This document shows, in pieces, positions 42,768 through 52,581 of a stretch of DNA of 64,000 nt. The notes below the pieces were generated by a model that had not been told where the DNA came from, did no database searches, and was given only the letters and a program-made list of their open reading frames with translations. Position 1 is the first letter of the stretch; each line of letters opens with the position of its first letter. Source of the DNA: Sandaracinaceae bacterium (GTDB taxonomy: Bacteria; Myxococcota_A; Polyangia; Polyangiales; Sandaracinaceae); the NCBI GenBank assembly GCA_019637095.1, contig JAHBWG010000012.1, positions 86,197 through 150,196 of the forward strand, read 5' to 3'. The position numbers and the translations under genes were made by a program.

Positions 42768-44936
42768 ATGCGCGCCGGCCTGCTCACCCTCGCCGCGCTC
42801 GCCGCGGCCCCGCTCGTCGCCCCCGCCGTCGCGGCGGCGCAGGAGCGCGTCGAGGTGTGGCACGCTTACCGCGGCGAAGAGGAGGAAGGCTTGCGCGCCG
42901 CGGCGGCCGCGTTCATGCGCGCGAGCCCCGACGTGCGCGTGCGGCTCGTCGCGCAGCCGTTCGGCGCCTACGCGTCCAAGCTCGAGTCCGCGATCCCGAC
43001 GGGCAACGGGCCCGACCTCTTCATCGACACGCACGACCGCGTCGCGAGCTACGTCGCCGCGTCGCTGATCGTCGCGGTCGAGCCCGCGGACCGCGCCGCG
43101 TTCGAGGCGCGCATCGAGCCGGCGCACCGCGCCGCGCTCACCATCGAGGGGGCGCTGCGCGGCTATCCGCTCTCGGTGAAGGCCCCGGCGCTCTACGTGA
43201 ACACCGCGTTCGTCGCGGGCGAGGTCGAGGCGCTCGAGGATCTCGCGGCGCTCTCGCTCCCGTCCGGTGTCTACCCGCTCGTGATGGAGGCGCAGAGCGC
43301 GTACTGGGTCTCCGGGCTCTTCGGCGCGTACGGCGCCGGGCTGGTCGACGAGGACGGTGGCTGGGGCCTCGGGACCGACGGCGCGACGCGGGCGCTCGAG
43401 CAGCTGCGCGGGCTCGTCGAGGCGGGCGTGATCCCGCGCGAGACGGACGGCGCGCTCGTCGCCCGCCTCTTCACCGCCGGCCGCGCGGCGAGCGCGATCA
43501 GCGGCCCGTGGCTCGCGCCGGATCTGCCCCCCGAGCTGCGCTGGCGTGTGCAGCCCCTGCCGATCGTGCGGGGCGCGGGCGGCGAGCCGATGCGCCCGTA
43601 CGTCACCGTCGAGGGCGCGTTCGTCGCGAGCCGCGCGCGCGCCCCCGACGGCGCGCGCCGCTTCGCGGAGTTCCTGATGCTCGGCGAGGGCGCGCTCCTG
43701 CGCGCGCGGCGCGCCCGCCAGGTCGTCACCGACGAGGCGGCGTGGGCCTCGCTCGAGGACGACGCGTTCCTCCGAGGCTTCCGCCGCGCGGCGCGGCAGG
43801 GGCGGGTCACGCCGACGCACCCGCACATGCGGATGGCCTACGTGCCGGCGGACCGCGCGATCCGCAAGGTGCTGCGCGGGACCTTCGGCGCGCGCGAGGC
43901 GCTCGCCGAGGGCGGCCGCCGCTTCGACGACGTGACGCGCGCGCTCCCCGCGCCGGTCGAGCCGGCGTGGGGCCTCTTGGCGCTCGGCCTGTTGATGCTC
44001 GGCGCGATCGCCCTCTCGATCCGGCGCCTGCGCGAGGCGCCGCTGCGCGCGGCGATCAAGCAGTCGCTCCCCGCGTATCGCTACGTCGCGCACGCGGCGA
44101 TCGCGGTGGGCCTGCTCGTGATCCTGCCGCTCGTCGTCGGCGCGGCGACGAGCTTCTTCGCGGGCCGCGGGACCGACATGTACTTCGTCGGCCTCGCGAA
44201 CTACGCGGACATCCTCTCCGCGCGCGGCGGGGACCTCTTCGGCAACGGCTCGTTCTGGCTCGTGCTGCTCGTCACCGTGCTGTGGACGGCCGCGAACGTG
44301 GGCCTGCACGTCGTGATCGGCGTCGCGCTCGCGCTCCTGCTCTACCGCCCGTACCTGCGCCTCAAGGGCGTCTACCGCGTGCTGCTGATCATCCCGTGGG
44401 CCGTCCCGAACTACGTCACCGCGCTCGCGTGGCGCGGCATGTTCCACTTCGAGTACGGCGCGGTGAACACCATCCTCGAGCGCCTCGGGCTCGAGCGGGT
44501 GAGCTGGTTCGCGTCGTGGGTCACGGCGTTCGGCGCGAACGTCGCGACCAACGTCTGGCTCGGCTTCCCGTTCATGATGGTGGTGACGCTCGGCGCGCTC
44601 ACGTCGATCCCCAAGGACGTCTACGAGGCCGCGGCCGTCGACGGCGCCAACGCGTGGCAGCGCTTCCGCCACATCACGCTGCCGCTGCTGGGCCCGTTCC
44701 TCGCGCCCGCCGTCGCCATGGGCTCGGTGTGGACGTTCAACATGTTCAACGTCGTCTACCTCGTCAGCGGCGGCGAGCCCGACGGAGGCACGGAGATCCT
44801 CGTCTCCGAGGCGTACCGCTGGGCGTTCACGCGCGGCAACCAGTATGGCTACGCGGCCGCGTACGCGGTCTTGATCTTCGTGATCCTCGTGATCGGGACG
44901 CGGCTGACCGCGCGGGCGGCGGAGGCGCGCGCGTGA
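42768..44936 (+). CDS. Fused sugar-binding protein and ABC permease (MalE-MalF fusion)
   Basis: The 722-residue product has a signal peptide (1-24, LVAPAVAAAQ) followed by a family 1 extracellular solute-binding domain (~25-395: VEVWHAYRGEEEEGLRAAAA, IPTGNGPDLFIDTHD, YPLSVKAPALYVN). A membrane helix (~402-420, WGLLALGLLMLGAIALSI) then leads into a MalF-type permease (~430-722), whose cytoplasmic EAA loop reads YEAAAVDGANAWQRF near residue 620. The two parts are normally separate proteins. Fusing them ties one receptor to each importer. The frame is open throughout, so this is not a sequencing artefact of adjacent genes. It imports a maltose-, trehalose- or oligosaccharide-like substrate (inference). 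Confidence 0.9.
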   Translation: MRAGLLTLAALAAAPLVAPAVAAAQERVEVWHAYRGEEEEGLRAAAAAFMRASPDVRVRLVAQPFGAYASKLESAIPTGNGPDLFIDTHDRVASYVAASLIVAVEPADRAAFEARIEPAHRAALTIEGALRGYPLSVKAPALYVNTAFVAGEVEALEDLAALSLPSGVYPLVMEAQSAYWVSGLFGAYGAGLVDEDGGWGLGTDGATRALEQLRGLVEAGVIPRETDGALVARLFTAGRAASAISGPWLAPDLPPELRWRVQPLPIVRGAGGEPMRPYVTVEGAFVASRARAPDGARRFAEFLMLGEGALLRARRARQVVTDEAAWASLEDDAFLRGFRRAARQGRVTPTHPHMRMAYVPADRAIRKVLRGTFGAREALAEGGRRFDDVTRALPAPVEPAWGLLALGLLMLGAIALSIRRLREAPLRAAIKQSLPAYRYVAHAAIAVGLLVILPLVVGAATSFFAGRGTDMYFVGLANYADILSARGGDLFGNGSFWLVLLVTVLWTAANVGLHVVIGVALALLLYRPYLRLKGVYRVLLIIPWAVPNYVTALAWRGMFHFEYGAVNTILERLGLERVSWFASWVTAFGANVATNVWLGFPFMMVVTLGALTSIPKDVYEAAAVDGANAWQRFRHITLPLLGPFLAPAVAMGSVWTFNMFNVVYLVSGGEPDGGTEILVSEAYRWAFTRGNQYGYAAAYAVLIFVILVIGTRLTARAAEARA

Positions 44937-45796
44937 GCGCCGAGCGGCGGCGGCCCGGGGCGCTCCTCGCGGAGCTCGGCGTGCACGCGCTGTTGCTCGG
45001 CGCGGTCGCCTTCGCGCTCTACCCCGTCCTCTGGGTCGTCGCGCTCGCGCTCTCGCCGGGTGACGCGCCGGAGGCTTCGATCCTGCCGATCCCGACGGCG
45101 CCCTCGCTCCGGCACTTCGAGGCCGTGGTGACGACGACGAGCTCCGAGGGCGTGTGGCTGTTCGGCCGCCAGCTCGCCAACTCGGTGATCACCGCCGTCG
45201 CGACGAGCGTCACCGCGATCGTGATCGCGACGCCGGCCGCCTACGCGCTCGCGCGCTTCGACTTCGTCGGGGCGCGCTCGGGCACCAAGGCGCTGCTCGC
45301 CTCGCAGATGTTCCCCGGGGTGGCGGCGGCGATCCCGCTCTACCTGCTCTTGAACGCGCTGTCGTTGCTCGACACGCGGAGCGGGCTCGTCCTCGTCTAC
45401 GCGACGAGCGCGGTGCCGTTCGCGATCTTCCAGCTCAAGAGCGCGTTCGAGGGGATCCCGAGGGACCTCGAGGAGGCGGCGATGGTCGACGGCGCGACGC
45501 GCTTCGGCGCGTTCGTGCGCGTGGTCCTGCCGGCGGCGCGGCCCGCGCTCGCGATCACCGCGCTGTTCGCGTTCATGACGGCGTGGAACGAGTTCATCCT
45601 CGCGGCGACGTTCCTCTCGAGCGAGGACATGTACACGCTGCCGATCGTGTTGCAGCGCTACATGGGCGAGTACGACGCGCAGTGGGGCGCGTTCGCCGCC
45701 GGCTCGATCCTCGTCTCGGTGCCGGTGATGGCGCTCTTCTACGCGCTCCAGCGGAACCTCGTCGGCGGGCTCACGTCGGGCGGCGTGAAGGGGTGA
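44933..45796 (+). CDS. Carbohydrate ABC transporter permease (MalG type)
   Basis: The 287-residue product has six membrane helices, starting LAELGVHALLLGAVAFALYP. The EAA loop is LEEAAMVDGATRFGAFVRVV, and the C-terminus is typical of MalG (AFAAGSILVSVPVMALFYAL then QRNLVGGLTSGGVKG). It pairs with the permease half of the upstream fusion to form the CUT1 transmembrane channel. The GTG overlaps the fusion gene stop by 4 bp. Confidence 0.94.
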   Translation: MSAERRRPGALLAELGVHALLLGAVAFALYPVLWVVALALSPGDAPEASILPIPTAPSLRHFEAVVTTTSSEGVWLFGRQLANSVITAVATSVTAIVIATPAAYALARFDFVGARSGTKALLASQMFPGVAAAIPLYLLLNALSLLDTRSGLVLVYATSAVPFAIFQLKSAFEGIPRDLEEAAMVDGATRFGAFVRVVLPAARPALAITALFAFMTAWNEFILAATFLSSEDMYTLPIVLQRYMGEYDAQWGAFAAGSILVSVPVMALFYALQRNLVGGLTSGGVKG

Positions 45797-45848
45797 GGGC
45801 CCCGGCCATGGGTCGACAGGCTTCGAGCCTCGGGTAGGCTCGCGGCCG

Positions 45849-46886
45849 ATGCGCGTCTTCGTCGCCGCGTGGCTCTCGCTCTCGCTCTGTGTCGTCGGCC
45901 CCGCCGCCGCGCAGGACACCGGCGGCAGCTTCGGGGGCGGCGACTGGGGCGGCGGCGGCGGCGACTTCGGCGGCGGCGGCGGCAGCGACTGGGGCTCGAG
46001 CAGCGACTGGGGCTCGAGCAGCGACTGGGGCTCGAGCAGTCACTCGGGCGGGTCCGGCGGCGGCGGGGAGGGCGATCCGGTCGCCGCGCTGCTCGTCGGG
46101 CTCTTCGCGATGGGCTTGATGGGCGCGCTCGTCGTGTGGGCCTCGGGGACCGAGCGAGGTCGGGTCGCGGGCGGCGCGACGCGCGCGTGGGCGGTCGACG
46201 TCACGGCCTTGCGCCTCGGGCTGGACTGGCGGGCGCGGGCGTTCGTGCAGCGCCGGCTCGAGGAGCTCGCGCGCTCGGGCCGCACGCGCGACGCCGCCGG
46301 CCTCTCGAGCGTGCTGCGCGAGACCGTCGCGCTGCTCCGCCGCGCGCGCGTCGCGTGGCTCTACGCGCACGTGACCAACCACCACCCGATGAGCGCCGGC
46401 CAGGCGCGCGGGACGTTCGAGACCATCGCGCTCGACGCGCGGGCGCGCTTCCGCGAGGAGCTCGTGCGCGACCGCGACGGACGGCTCGAGACGCGCGCCG
46501 CGAGCGCGCGTACAGCTCGCGAGCACGAGGGGCAGGGCGTCGTCGTCGTCACGGTGATCGTGGCGGCGCGGCGCGAGCTGCTCGACGTGCGCGACCCGGA
46601 CGACGCGGGCGAGCTCGAGCGCTTGCTCGCGTCCATCGAGCGCGCCGCGGGCGGCGAGCTCGTCGCGCTCGAGGTGGTGTGGTCACCCGCGGACGAGAGC
46701 GACCGCATGAGCACGGCCGAGCTCGAGGCGCGCTACCCCGAGCTCACGCGGCTCGACGAGCGCACGGTGGGCGGCCGCGTCTTCTGCGGCTACTGCGCCG
46801 GCCCCTACGCGGACGAGCTCGCGAAGTGCCCGCACTGCGGCGCGCCGCACCCGCGCGCCGAGGGGGCCGACCGCCGCGCGCGCTGA
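45849..46886 (+). CDS. DUF1517-family membrane protein with Gly/Ser-rich N-terminus and zinc ribbon
   Basis: The 345-residue product has a signal peptide (to ~21), a Gly-rich segment with three DWGSSS hexapeptides (from 18-bp DNA repeats at 45987-46040), one membrane helix (~78-97, VAALLVGLFAMGLMGALVVW) and a ~200-residue domain of DUF1517/Tim44-like type (QGVVVVTVIVAARRELLDVR). At the end is a zinc ribbon, FCGYCAG ... KCPHCGAP. Function unknown. TAGGCT is 8 nt before the ATG. It is convergent with the next gene, with the two stops joined in a short palindrome (TGACGCGTCA). Confidence 0.82.
   Translation: MRVFVAAWLSLSLCVVGPAAAQDTGGSFGGGDWGGGGGDFGGGGGSDWGSSSDWGSSSDWGSSSHSGGSGGGGEGDPVAALLVGLFAMGLMGALVVWASGTERGRVAGGATRAWAVDVTALRLGLDWRARAFVQRRLEELARSGRTRDAAGLSSVLRETVALLRRARVAWLYAHVTNHHPMSAGQARGTFETIALDARARFREELVRDRDGRLETRAASARTAREHEGQGVVVVTVIVAARRELLDVRDPDDAGELERLLASIERAAGGELVALEVVWSPADESDRMSTAELEARYPELTRLDERTVGGRVFCGYCAGPYADELAKCPHCGAPHPRAEGADRRAR
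45987..46040. repeat. Three 18-bp tandem repeats encoding DWGSSS
   Basis: GACTGGGGCTCGAGCAGC is repeated three times (the last unit differs by one base) within the Gly/Ser linker of the DUF1517 gene. Confidence 0.85.
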
Positions 46887-46890
46887 CGCG

Positions 46891-47484
46891 TCAGAGCGCG
46901 GCGACGCGACGCCCGAGCACGGGGCGCACGGCGCCCTCGACGTGCTCGACCGGCGTCTTGTGGAGCCAACGGCAGAACGTCTCGCACGCGAAGCGCGCAC
47001 CCGGCGCCGTCTCCGGCAGCGGCATCACCTCGACGAGCGGCGTGTGCGTCGCCGGGTGGAAGAAGCGCAGGCCGATGAACTGGTCCTTGCGCTCGAGCAC
47101 CTCCGCGATCCGCGGCAGCGACGGGCGCGCCACGTTGCACGCGAGCACCGTCGCGCGGCTGATCGTGCCCTCGATCGTCGCGAGCATCGCGCGCCGGCTC
47201 TTGATGTCGCCGACCGTCGACTCGATCACGAGATCGCAGTCGCGCAAGCGCCCGAGGTCGCGCGTGAAGAGCACGCGCGCGCCGATCGCCGCGGCCTCCG
47301 CCGCGCTGAGCTCGCCGAGCGCGACGCGCATCGCGAGCGTCTTGTCGAGGCGCCGCTTCGCGAGGTCCTCGCGCGCGCCGGTCACGCACACGGCGAGCAC
47401 GGGCAGCTCCGCCTCCGCGACGGCCTCGGCGATGGCGAGCCCGCGAGGGCCGGTCCCTACGACTGCGATGGCGCTCAGCGACAT
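46891..47484 (-). CDS. 3-hydroxyacyl-CoA dehydrogenase NAD-binding-domain protein (short form)
   Basis: The 197-residue product has a Rossmann domain (LSAIAVVGTGPRGLAIAEAV), DCDLVIESTVGDIKSRRAML, ATVLACNVARPSLPRIAEVL and FIGLRFFHPATHTPLVEVMP. These match the N-terminal domain of 3-hydroxyacyl-CoA dehydrogenases, including the FFxP catalytic segment. The chain ends near residue 197 and lacks the C-terminal helical domain that completes the active site and dimer, so it is either a stand-alone variant or a shortened gene. A Shine-Dalgarno (GGGAGGA) precedes the ATG. It is divergent from pyrG. Confidence 0.82.
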   Translation of the reverse strand: MSLSAIAVVGTGPRGLAIAEAVAEAELPVLAVCVTGAREDLAKRRLDKTLAMRVALGELSAAEAAAIGARVLFTRDLGRLRDCDLVIESTVGDIKSRRAMLATIEGTISRATVLACNVARPSLPRIAEVLERKDQFIGLRFFHPATHTPLVEVMPLPETAPGARFACETFCRWLHKTPVEHVEGAVRPVLGRRVAAL

Positions 47485-47648
47485 CTCGACGTCCTCCCGT
47501 GGGCCAGTGGCTCGCGACGCTTTACACGTTCACAACGCCGCGAGGAGCAAAGGTGGGCGCCGCAGGTCGGCTCGTCAACGTCTCACGACACATTTCTTCG
47601 ATTTCCAGCGTCGCCGGATCGCTGATCCCTTTGTAAAGCGTTAGTTGA

Positions 47649-49436
<1,788 letters not shown>

Positions 49437-49450
49437 TCGGTGCTCTAGCC

Positions 49451-49470
49451 GCGCTCGACGGCGCGAGCGC
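49451..49470 (+). terminator. GC-rich hairpin after pyrG
   Basis: A 7-bp perfect stem (GCGCTCG with CGAGCGC) and 6-nt loop begins 14 nt after the pyrG stop. There is no T tract. The rest of the spacer to 49671 shows nothing else beyond a lone TTGACA (49616-49621). Confidence 0.4.
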
Positions 49471-49671
49471 TCGATCGCGTGCAGAGCCGCAGCGGGGCCG
49501 CCGGTGGCGCACCGCGACATCGCCGTCACCCGAGGCCGAGGTTCGGTGGCGTCGCGGCCGCGTCCGCAGGCTGGCACGCGGTCTGCTCCAGCTCGGCGCG
49601 AGTGAGTCCGCTTGCTTGACACCCGGGCGCCCCGGTGCGACTCGTTGCCGTCCCAAAGTGGCGGAGGAGAC

Positions 49672-50448
49672 ATGCGACAGCTTCGTTCGGTTCCCACCTG
49701 GGCTTCGGCCCTCACCTTGATCTTGGCGCTCGGCTGCGACGGCAACGGCGGCACCGACGCCGGCGTCGTCCTCGTCGACTCCGGCGGGGGCGGCGGCACC
49801 GACGCCGGCGACACCGACGGCGGCGGCATGCCGGGGACCGACGCGGGCCGCGACGCGGGCGGCGGTGGGATGTGCAGCGGCCCGTCCGGGCCGTGCAACG
49901 TGTTCATGCCGACCTCGTGCGGCGCCGGCATGGCGTGCGTGATGAGCGGCAGCAGCGCGACGAGCTGGGAGACGGTGTGCATCATGGCCGGCCCCGGCAC
50001 GCAGGGCGCGGCCTGCGACCCCACGATGCAGGGCCAGTGCGCGGAGGGCTTCCAGTGCAGCAGCTCCGGCCGCACCTGCGAGCGGATCTGCTGCGCGACG
50101 AGCGACTGTTCGCCCGGAGACTTCTGCGGCCTCGTCGCGGGCGCCGACGCGGGCTTCTGCTCGACGCCGGACGACTGCAACCTGATCGCGCAGACGGGCT
50201 GCGACGCCGGTCAGGGCTGCTACCCGAGCTCCGGCGGCCTGTCGTGCCTCAGCGCGGGCACGCTCGGCGAGGGCCAGACGTGCATGTTCACCAACGACTG
50301 CATGCCCGGCTTCGGCTGCCTCGGCCCGATGGGCGGTCCGTCCGCGTGCCGCCGGTGGTGCGACATGGCGGCGATGGACGCGTGCCCCGAGGGCTCCATG
50401 TGCGGCGGCGTCACGGGGCTGCCGGTCGGCGCTTGCATCCCGATGTGA
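49672..50448 (+). CDS. Cysteine-rich lipoprotein (paralogue of the next gene)
   Basis: The 258-residue product has a lipoprotein signal (WASALTLILALGCDG), a Gly/Asp/Ala linker (~25-65), and then a ~190-residue domain with about 24 Cys (CGAGMACVMSG, CERICCATSDCSPGDFCG, CDAGQGCYPSSGGLSC, MCGGVTGLPVGACIPM). The Cys pattern and order match the protein encoded next, so these are tandem paralogues. No known family is recognised beyond myxobacterial Cys-rich secreted proteins. A Shine-Dalgarno (GGAGGAGA) directly precedes the ATG. Confidence 0.82.
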   Translation: MRQLRSVPTWASALTLILALGCDGNGGTDAGVVLVDSGGGGGTDAGDTDGGGMPGTDAGRDAGGGGMCSGPSGPCNVFMPTSCGAGMACVMSGSSATSWETVCIMAGPGTQGAACDPTMQGQCAEGFQCSSSGRTCERICCATSDCSPGDFCGLVAGADAGFCSTPDDCNLIAQTGCDAGQGCYPSSGGLSCLSAGTLGEGQTCMFTNDCMPGFGCLGPMGGPSACRRWCDMAAMDACPEGSMCGGVTGLPVGACIPM

Positions 50449-50553
50449 CGTGTCGGGTGCCTCGGCCTCGTCCCTCGAGCTCGCGCTTCGGGACGGGGCC
50501 GTGGGTTCCTTCCCGTGTGCTTTGACTTAGACTTGTCTTCGACGGCTGCATCG

Positions 50554-51366
50554 ATGTCGAACCGCGCGCTCGCAGCGCTCGCCGCGCTCGTCCTCGTCGC
50601 CTGCGACGGGGATCCGGTCCCCTTCGACGGCGGCCGCGTGCGCGACGGCTCGGTGGGGGACGGCGGCGGGCTGCTCGACGCGGCGGCGTGGGACGGCGCA
50701 GGCCCGGCGGCGGATGCGTCGGCGGGCGACGCGGGCGTGTCGTCGTGCGACGCGCTGGCGTGCGATCCGCGTCGGCCACGCGAGGGCTGCGCGGCGGGGG
50801 TCTGCGCGCTCTGGTCGGACGCGCCCTCGTGCGAGGACGGCTCGAGCGGGCGGCTCACCGGCGGTGCTTCCTGCGAGGACGTCGGCGACTGCGTGCCCGG
50901 CCTCGCCTGCTTCCAGGACGCCGCGGGCGGCGGGGTCTGTGGCCGGGTCTGCTGTCCCGGCGACCCGGCGGGCTGCGCGGTCGGCTCGCGCTGCGGCGGC
51001 GCGGGCGTGCTGGTCGACGGCACGCGCACGGGCTGGGGGACTTGCCTCAACGTGCGCTCCTGCGACCTGCTCCGCCCGACGACCTGCGAGGACCGCGAAG
51101 GCTGCTACCTCATCGAGGCGACGATGACGACGGAGTGCCGCATCGCGGGCGCCGCCGCGGCGGGGGAGGCGTGTGATCTCCAGGAAGACTGCGCGGCCGG
51201 CCTCTTCTGCGGCGGCATCGCCGCGGCGCGCCGTTGCGTGCGGTTCTGTGATCTCCGCAACGATCGTTGCCCCCCGGCGGAGGGGCGCTGCGTCGCGCAG
51301 TCGCACACCATCGCCTTCGAGCACGTCGGCCTCTGCACGCTCGACATGACGACCGTGACGCCCTGA
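50554..51366 (+). CDS. Cysteine-rich lipoprotein
   Basis: The 270-residue product has a lipoprotein signal (RALAALAALVLVACDG), an Asp/Gly/Ala linker, and a Cys-rich domain that follows the same order as the upstream paralogue (CGRVCCPGDPAGCAVGSRCG, CEDREGCYLIEA, CAAGLFCGG, CRFCDL-like CVRFCDLRNDRCPP). I chose the ATG at the signal peptide over one 39 nt upstream. An AT-rich stretch (TTTGACTTAGACTTG) 20-35 nt before the ATG may hold the promoter. Function unknown; a palindromic element lies behind it. Confidence 0.8.
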   Translation: MSNRALAALAALVLVACDGDPVPFDGGRVRDGSVGDGGGLLDAAAWDGAGPAADASAGDAGVSSCDALACDPRRPREGCAAGVCALWSDAPSCEDGSSGRLTGGASCEDVGDCVPGLACFQDAAGGGVCGRVCCPGDPAGCAVGSRCGGAGVLVDGTRTGWGTCLNVRSCDLLRPTTCEDREGCYLIEATMTTECRIAGAAAAGEACDLQEDCAAGLFCGGIAAARRCVRFCDLRNDRCPPAEGRCVAQSHTIAFEHVGLCTLDMTTVTP

Positions 51367-51398
51367 GCGCGCCCGTTCGGATCCGCTGCGCACATCGC

Positions 51399-51471
51399 GA
51401 ATGACGAAATGACGAGGATCGTCCCCCCGACGCTTTGGGGCGAGGGGACGATCCTCGTCATTTCGTCATTC
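51399..51471. repeat. REPIN-like palindromic element, copy B
   Basis: Two perfect 28-bp inverted arms, 51399-51426 (starts GAATGACGAAATGACGAGG) and 51444-51471 (ends CATTTCGTCATTC), flank a 17-bp loop. The unit is the same as in copy A (22396-22481), but the polarity is reversed: here the CCCC/GGGG ends face the loop, whereas in copy A they are outermost. It lies between two convergent genes, 33 bp after one stop and 68 bp before the other. Confidence 0.88.
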
Positions 51472-51516
51472 TCACCGTCAGCGCCCAGTCGGCCACGCGT
51501 GATCGCGACCCGCCGA

Positions 51517-51534
51517 TCTCGGACGTCTCCGAGA
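51517..51534 (-). terminator. Hairpin after the glutamine amidotransferase gene
   Basis: TCTCGGA-CGTC-TCCGAGA, a 7-bp perfect stem with a 4-nt loop, lies 4 bases past the stop of the minus-strand gene. No T tract follows. Confidence 0.4.
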
Positions 51535-51538
51535 CGTC

Positions 51539-52240
51539 TCAGATCAGGCGCGCGAAGCGGGCGAGGATCGCGGCGCCGTGTGCGGACGGGCGGACCGCGC
51601 GCGCGAGGGCGTCGGGGTCGAGGCCCTCCTCGGCGAGGATCGCCCGGCGCGCCTCGACGTAGGCCCGCACGACCTCGTGATCCCACTCGGGGTGGAACTG
51701 CACGCCCCACGCGCGCTCGCCGACGGCGTAGGCCTGGTGCTCGCTCAGCGCGTTGCCCGCGAGGCGCCGGGCGCCCTCGGGCAGGCGCAAAACGGATTGA
51801 CGGTGCGAGGCGCTGACGACGAGCCGCGGGCCGAGCCCTTCGAACAGCGGGTCGCGCGATCCCTCGTCGGTGAGCTCGACCTCGATCGTCCCGATCTCGC
51901 GGCCGCGCGGGGTGGCGCCCACGACGCCGCCGAGCGCGTGCGCCAGGAGCTGGTGGCCGTAGCAGATCCCCAGGAACGGCGTCCCGCGCGCGAGCACCTC
52001 GAGGAGCCAGCGCCCGGTCGCTTCGCTCCACGGCTCCCGGTCCGTCACGAGCGCGCTCGAGCCGGTCACGACGACGGCGCGCGGTACCTCCGGCGAGGGG
52101 AGCGCGTCGCCGTCCCGGACCCGGCACACCTCGACCGGCACGCCGTCGAGGCCGGCCGCGATCCAGTCCTCGTAGTCGCCGCGTCGGGCGGCGAGCTCGG
52201 GCATCGTCGAGCCGACTTTCACGATCAGCGCCGAGGGCAT
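51539..52240 (-). CDS. Class I glutamine amidotransferase-like protein
   Basis: The 233-residue single-domain protein has the GATase triad: Cys in PFLGICYGHQLLAHALGG (near residue 93), His in WGVQFHPEW, and the Glu two residues on. AVVVTGSSALVTDREPW precedes it. Stand-alone members resemble YfeJ/GuaA-like amidotransferases or gamma-glutamyl-linked amine hydrolases; no synthase partner is nearby, so the reaction is open. The ATG whose product starts PSALIVKVGS is chosen over one 39 nt upstream. It is divergent from the zinc-finger gene. Confidence 0.88.
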   Translation of the reverse strand: MPSALIVKVGSTMPELAARRGDYEDWIAAGLDGVPVEVCRVRDGDALPSPEVPRAVVVTGSSALVTDREPWSEATGRWLLEVLARGTPFLGICYGHQLLAHALGGVVGATPRGREIGTIEVELTDEGSRDPLFEGLGPRLVVSASHRQSVLRLPEGARRLAGNALSEHQAYAVGERAWGVQFHPEWDHEVVRAYVEARRAILAEEGLDPDALARAVRPSAHGAAILARFARLI

Positions 52241-52290
52241 GGCGGCGGGAAGGCTTGCGCCGGACGGGCGGTACGTCAAACATCGGCATC

Positions 52291-52581
52291 GTGACCGTCG
52301 CCGCCGCCGCCGCGTGCCAGAACCACCCTTCGCGCGAGGCGATCGGGATCTGCGTCGAGTGCCGCGCGCGGATCTGCTCGGAGTGCGTCACCAAGGTCGA
52401 CGGCATCAACTACTGCGTCGCGTGCTACGCGCGGCTCGCGGACCACGGCGCGCGGCGCCGCGAGGCCGACGAGGTGGCCTCGCGGCCGGCGCTCGCGTAC
52501 CTCGCGGCCGCCGGCGCGTTGCTGCTCGCGACGCTCCTCGTGTGGGGCCTGCTCGAGGTCGCGCTGCCGGGGGGCGGCTGA
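52291..52581 (+). CDS. B-box-like zinc-binding single-pass membrane protein
   Basis: The product has ~96 residues. The N-terminal half holds a His/Cys cluster of B-box type (CQNHPSREAIGICVECRARI, then CSECVTKVDG, then YCVACYARLA), able to bind two zinc ions. The C-terminal half is one membrane helix (LAYLAAAGALLLATLLVWGL). This module often precedes membrane proteins in Myxococcota. The GTG start follows a CATCGGCATC stretch without a Shine-Dalgarno. Its stop abuts the GTG of the DUF4129 gene, so it is the first gene of the MoxR cluster. Confidence 0.78.
   Translation: MTVAAAAACQNHPSREAIGICVECRARICSECVTKVDGINYCVACYARLADHGARRREADEVASRPALAYLAAAGALLLATLLVWGLLEVALPGGG

Noticed and set aside
46884..46893. 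TGACGCGTCA palindrome at the convergent stops of the DUF1517 and NAD-binding genes, as a regulatory site
   Set aside because: It consists of the two stop codons plus four bases and needs no further explanation.
49616..49621. TTGACA upstream of the Cys-rich lipoprotein gene at 49672, as a promoter
   Set aside because: No acceptable -10 is found at 16-19 bp, only GC-rich sequence, so I did not list it.
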